From Acidovorax sp. (lineage in GTDB: Bacteria > Pseudomonadota > Gammaproteobacteria > Burkholderiales > Burkholderiaceae_C), in the NCBI GenBank assembly GCA_011620245.1, contig WOZN01000096.1, forward strand, positions 3,552-10,200: a stretch of DNA of 6,649 bases. Reading direction: 5' to 3'. The notes beneath the pieces are model-generated. The model saw only the letters and a list, made by a program, of their open reading frames with translations, did not search any database and was not told the origin of the DNA. Shown piece by piece: positions 5,781 to 6,649 of this stretch (within the stretch, counting starts at the first letter, position 1; each line of letters starts with the position of its first letter). A program made the position numbers and the translations under genes.

Positions 5781-5840
5781 GCCTCCAGCGCTTGTCCATC
5801 AAGCGCAAGCAGCTATCAATATGATAGCTATTAATTTTTT
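5781..5840. repeat. Double-hairpin intergenic repeat between ilvB and ilvN, Comamonadaceae type
   Basis: Two perfect hairpins stand side by side. GCGCTTG/CAAGCGC (5788-5806) has a 7-bp stem and the loop TCCAT. AGCTATCA/TGATAGCT (5811-5829) has an 8-bp stem and the loop ATA. The linking AAGC and the module order (GCCTCCAGCGCTTG, a short loop, CAAGCGCAAGCAGCTATC) are like a short dispersed intergenic element that I remember from Acidovorax, Polaromonas and relatives. That identification comes from memory, not from a search. It lies 9 bp after the ilvB stop in a 192-bp gap inside the operon. Confidence 0.75.
5811..5840 (+). terminator. Terminator-like hairpin after ilvB
   Basis: The 8-bp stem AGCTATCA/TGATAGCT is followed by ATTAATTTTTT (5830-5840), the layout of a rho-independent terminator. 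The stem is AT-rich and the uninterrupted T-run (six T) starts only 5 nt after it, so termination would probably be partial. Since ilvN follows, it may lower ilvN-ilvC transcription relative to ilvB, or do nothing measurable. The rest of the gap (5841-5946) shows no convincing promoter or gene. Confidence 0.4.
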
Positions 5841-5963
5841 GACGAATCTATTGCCTGCCAAGCCCGCGCATTACCGTGCACGGGGGAGGGCAGCGAAAAA
5901 CGGCAGTTTTCAGCGACCATTTCTGGATCGTGCTGCCGTCGCAAAAAGAGGAATCTTTTCATC

Positions 5964-6455
5964 ATGAAACACATCATCGCCGTTCTGCTGGAAAACGAAC
6001 CCGGCGCGCTGTCGCGCGTCGTGGGCCTGTTCTCTGCCCGTGGCTACAACATCGAATCGCTCACCGTGGCGCCCACCGAGGATGCATCGCTCTCGCGCAT
6101 GACCATCCAGACCACGGGCTCTGACGACGTGATCGAGCAGATCACCAAGCACCTGAACCGCCTCATCGAGGTCGTGAAGGTGGTGGACCTCACCGAAGGC
6201 GCCTACACCGAGCGCGAGCTCATGATGGTGAAGGTGCGCGCGGTGGGCAAGGAGCGCGAGGAGATGAAACGCATGGCCGACATCTTCCGCGGCCGCATCA
6301 TCGACGTGACCGAGAAGAGCTACACCATCGAGCTCACCGGCGACCAGCCCAAGAACGACGCCTTTTTGCAGGCCATCGACCGCACGGCCATTCTCGAAAC
6401 CGTGCGCACCGGTGCCAGCGGCATCGGCCGCGGCGAGCGCATCCTGCGCGTGTGA
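5964..6455 (+). CDS. ilvN: Acetolactate synthase small, regulatory subunit
   Basis: This 163-residue cytoplasmic subunit raises the activity of IlvB and gives it end-product (valine) inhibition. The N-terminal ACT domain (about 2-76) starts KHIIAVLLENEPGALSRVVG and continues with the motif FSARGYNIESLTVAP. The C-terminal domain (about 80-160) includes MADIFRGRIIDVTEKSYTIELTG and ends IGRGERILRV. It aligns without gaps to the start of E. coli IlvH. N11, G14 and N29, positions where IlvH mutations relieve valine inhibition, are all kept, so feedback control by valine is expected. AGAGGAA (5947-5953) is a Shine-Dalgarno 10 nt before the ATG. It is separated from ilvB by 192 bp containing the double hairpin, and from ilvC by 158 bp containing a long inverted repeat. 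The symbol ilvH is equally used for this ortholog. Confidence 0.97.
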   Translation: MKHIIAVLLENEPGALSRVVGLFSARGYNIESLTVAPTEDASLSRMTIQTTGSDDVIEQITKHLNRLIEVVKVVDLTEGAYTERELMMVKVRAVGKEREEMKRMADIFRGRIIDVTEKSYTIELTGDQPKNDAFLQAIDRTAILETVRTGASGIGRGERILRV

Positions 6456-6456
6456 C

Positions 6457-6551
6457 GGATTTGATTCAGCCGGATAGCCAGGCGGGGCGCCTTGCCTTGC
6501 TACAGCACTGTCTGCGGCTCCCCGCCTGGCTATCCGGCTGAATTCAAATCC
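6457..6551. repeat. Long near-perfect inverted repeat between ilvN and ilvC
   Basis: The left arm 6457-6487 and the right arm 6520-6551 are reverse complements over 31 positions, with only one extra A in the right arm. The 24 bp nearest the loop, containing CAGCCGGATAGCCAGGCGGG, pair perfectly. The 32-nt loop (6488-6519) contains the small palindrome ACAGCACTGT (6502-6511) and a possible GCC/GGC extension of the stem (6489-6491 with 6516-6518). It begins one base after the ilvN stop. As RNA it would be an extremely stable hairpin. The T7 run (6573-6579) starts 21 nt after the stem, too far for a standard intrinsic terminator, and no flanking target-site duplication is visible. It may be an mRNA-stabilising or processing structure, a factor-dependent terminator, or a small non-autonomous element. 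Confidence 0.95.
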
Positions 6552-6613
6552 CATGTAAGACACAATCCCCTGTTTTTTTCAACCCGAACAACGCATTTCA
6601 ACCGGAGCGACCC

Positions 6614-6649
6614 ATGAAAGTTTTCTACGACAAAGACTGTGACCTGAGC
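6614..6649 (+). CDS. ilvC: Ketol-acid reductoisomerase, N-terminal fragment
   Basis: Twelve codons (MKVFYDKDCDLS) run to the window edge and match the very conserved start of betaproteobacterial IlvC. GGAG (6604-6607) lies 6 nt before the ATG. The enzyme rearranges and reduces 2-acetolactate or 2-aceto-2-hydroxybutyrate with NADPH and Mg2+, which is the step after IlvBN. The NADPH-binding and catalytic parts lie outside the window, so the call rests on this short N-terminus and on the ilvB-ilvN-ilvC order. Confidence 0.9.
   Translation, partial: MKVFYDKDCDLS

Noticed and set aside
6457..6551. Reading the long inverted repeat as an insertion sequence
   Set aside because: At 95 bp it has no coding capacity, no flanking direct repeat is visible, and no transposase is nearby. 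It is kept only as a repeat of unknown origin.
6538..6566. Possible ilvC promoter (CTGAAT, 17-bp spacing, CACAAT)
   Set aside because: Both hexamers match the consensus weakly and the -35 lies inside the long inverted repeat. It is too weak to list without transcript data.

Overview
The window looks like core chromosome from a GC-rich betaproteobacterium, most likely a member of the Comamonadaceae close to Acidovorax. The evidence is the high-GC codon use, the style of the acetolactate synthase (including its betaproteobacterial GEGS cofactor motif), the DUF3619/DUF3106 genes behind a sigma factor, and an intergenic double hairpin that I remember from Comamonadaceae genomes. There are no phage genes, transposases, CRISPR arrays, or rRNA or tRNA genes.

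Layout. Positions 1-110 (+) hold the last 35 codons of a P-II nitrogen regulator. A 67-bp convergent gap follows. From about 3770 down to 178 on the minus strand lies a compact six-gene transcription unit. In transcription order it encodes an ECF-type sigma factor, a DUF3619 single-pass membrane protein, a membrane-anchored DUF3106 protein, an RDD-family membrane protein, diacylglycerol kinase (dgkA) and a LOG-family nucleotide phosphoribohydrolase. Three of its five junctions overlap (4, 20 and 8 bp). The other two are separated by 32 and 5 bp.

Diverging from this unit on the plus strand is the branched-chain amino acid operon: ilvB (acetolactate synthase large subunit), ilvN (regulatory subunit) and the first 12 codons of ilvC. 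IlvB and IlvN form the first common enzyme of valine, leucine and isoleucine synthesis, and IlvC carries out the next step. The two operons share a 282-bp intergenic region. Its most striking feature is a 13-bp inverted repeat in which each arm carries an identical outward-facing extended -10 element.

The ilv operon is broken by two structured intergenic regions. Between ilvB and ilvN there is a pair of perfect hairpins, the second followed by a T-run. Between ilvN and ilvC there is an unusually long, nearly perfect inverted repeat of about 31 bp per arm around a 32-nt loop.

The best candidate for an under-described system is the first half of the minus-strand operon. It pairs an ECF sigma factor with a small one-TM protein that it overlaps by 4 nt, and then with a membrane-anchored protein built on an 18-residue W-x2-L-x3-Q repeat. 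This resembles the sigma / anti-sigma / periplasmic-sensor arrangement of systems such as CnrYXH. The functional reading is inference.
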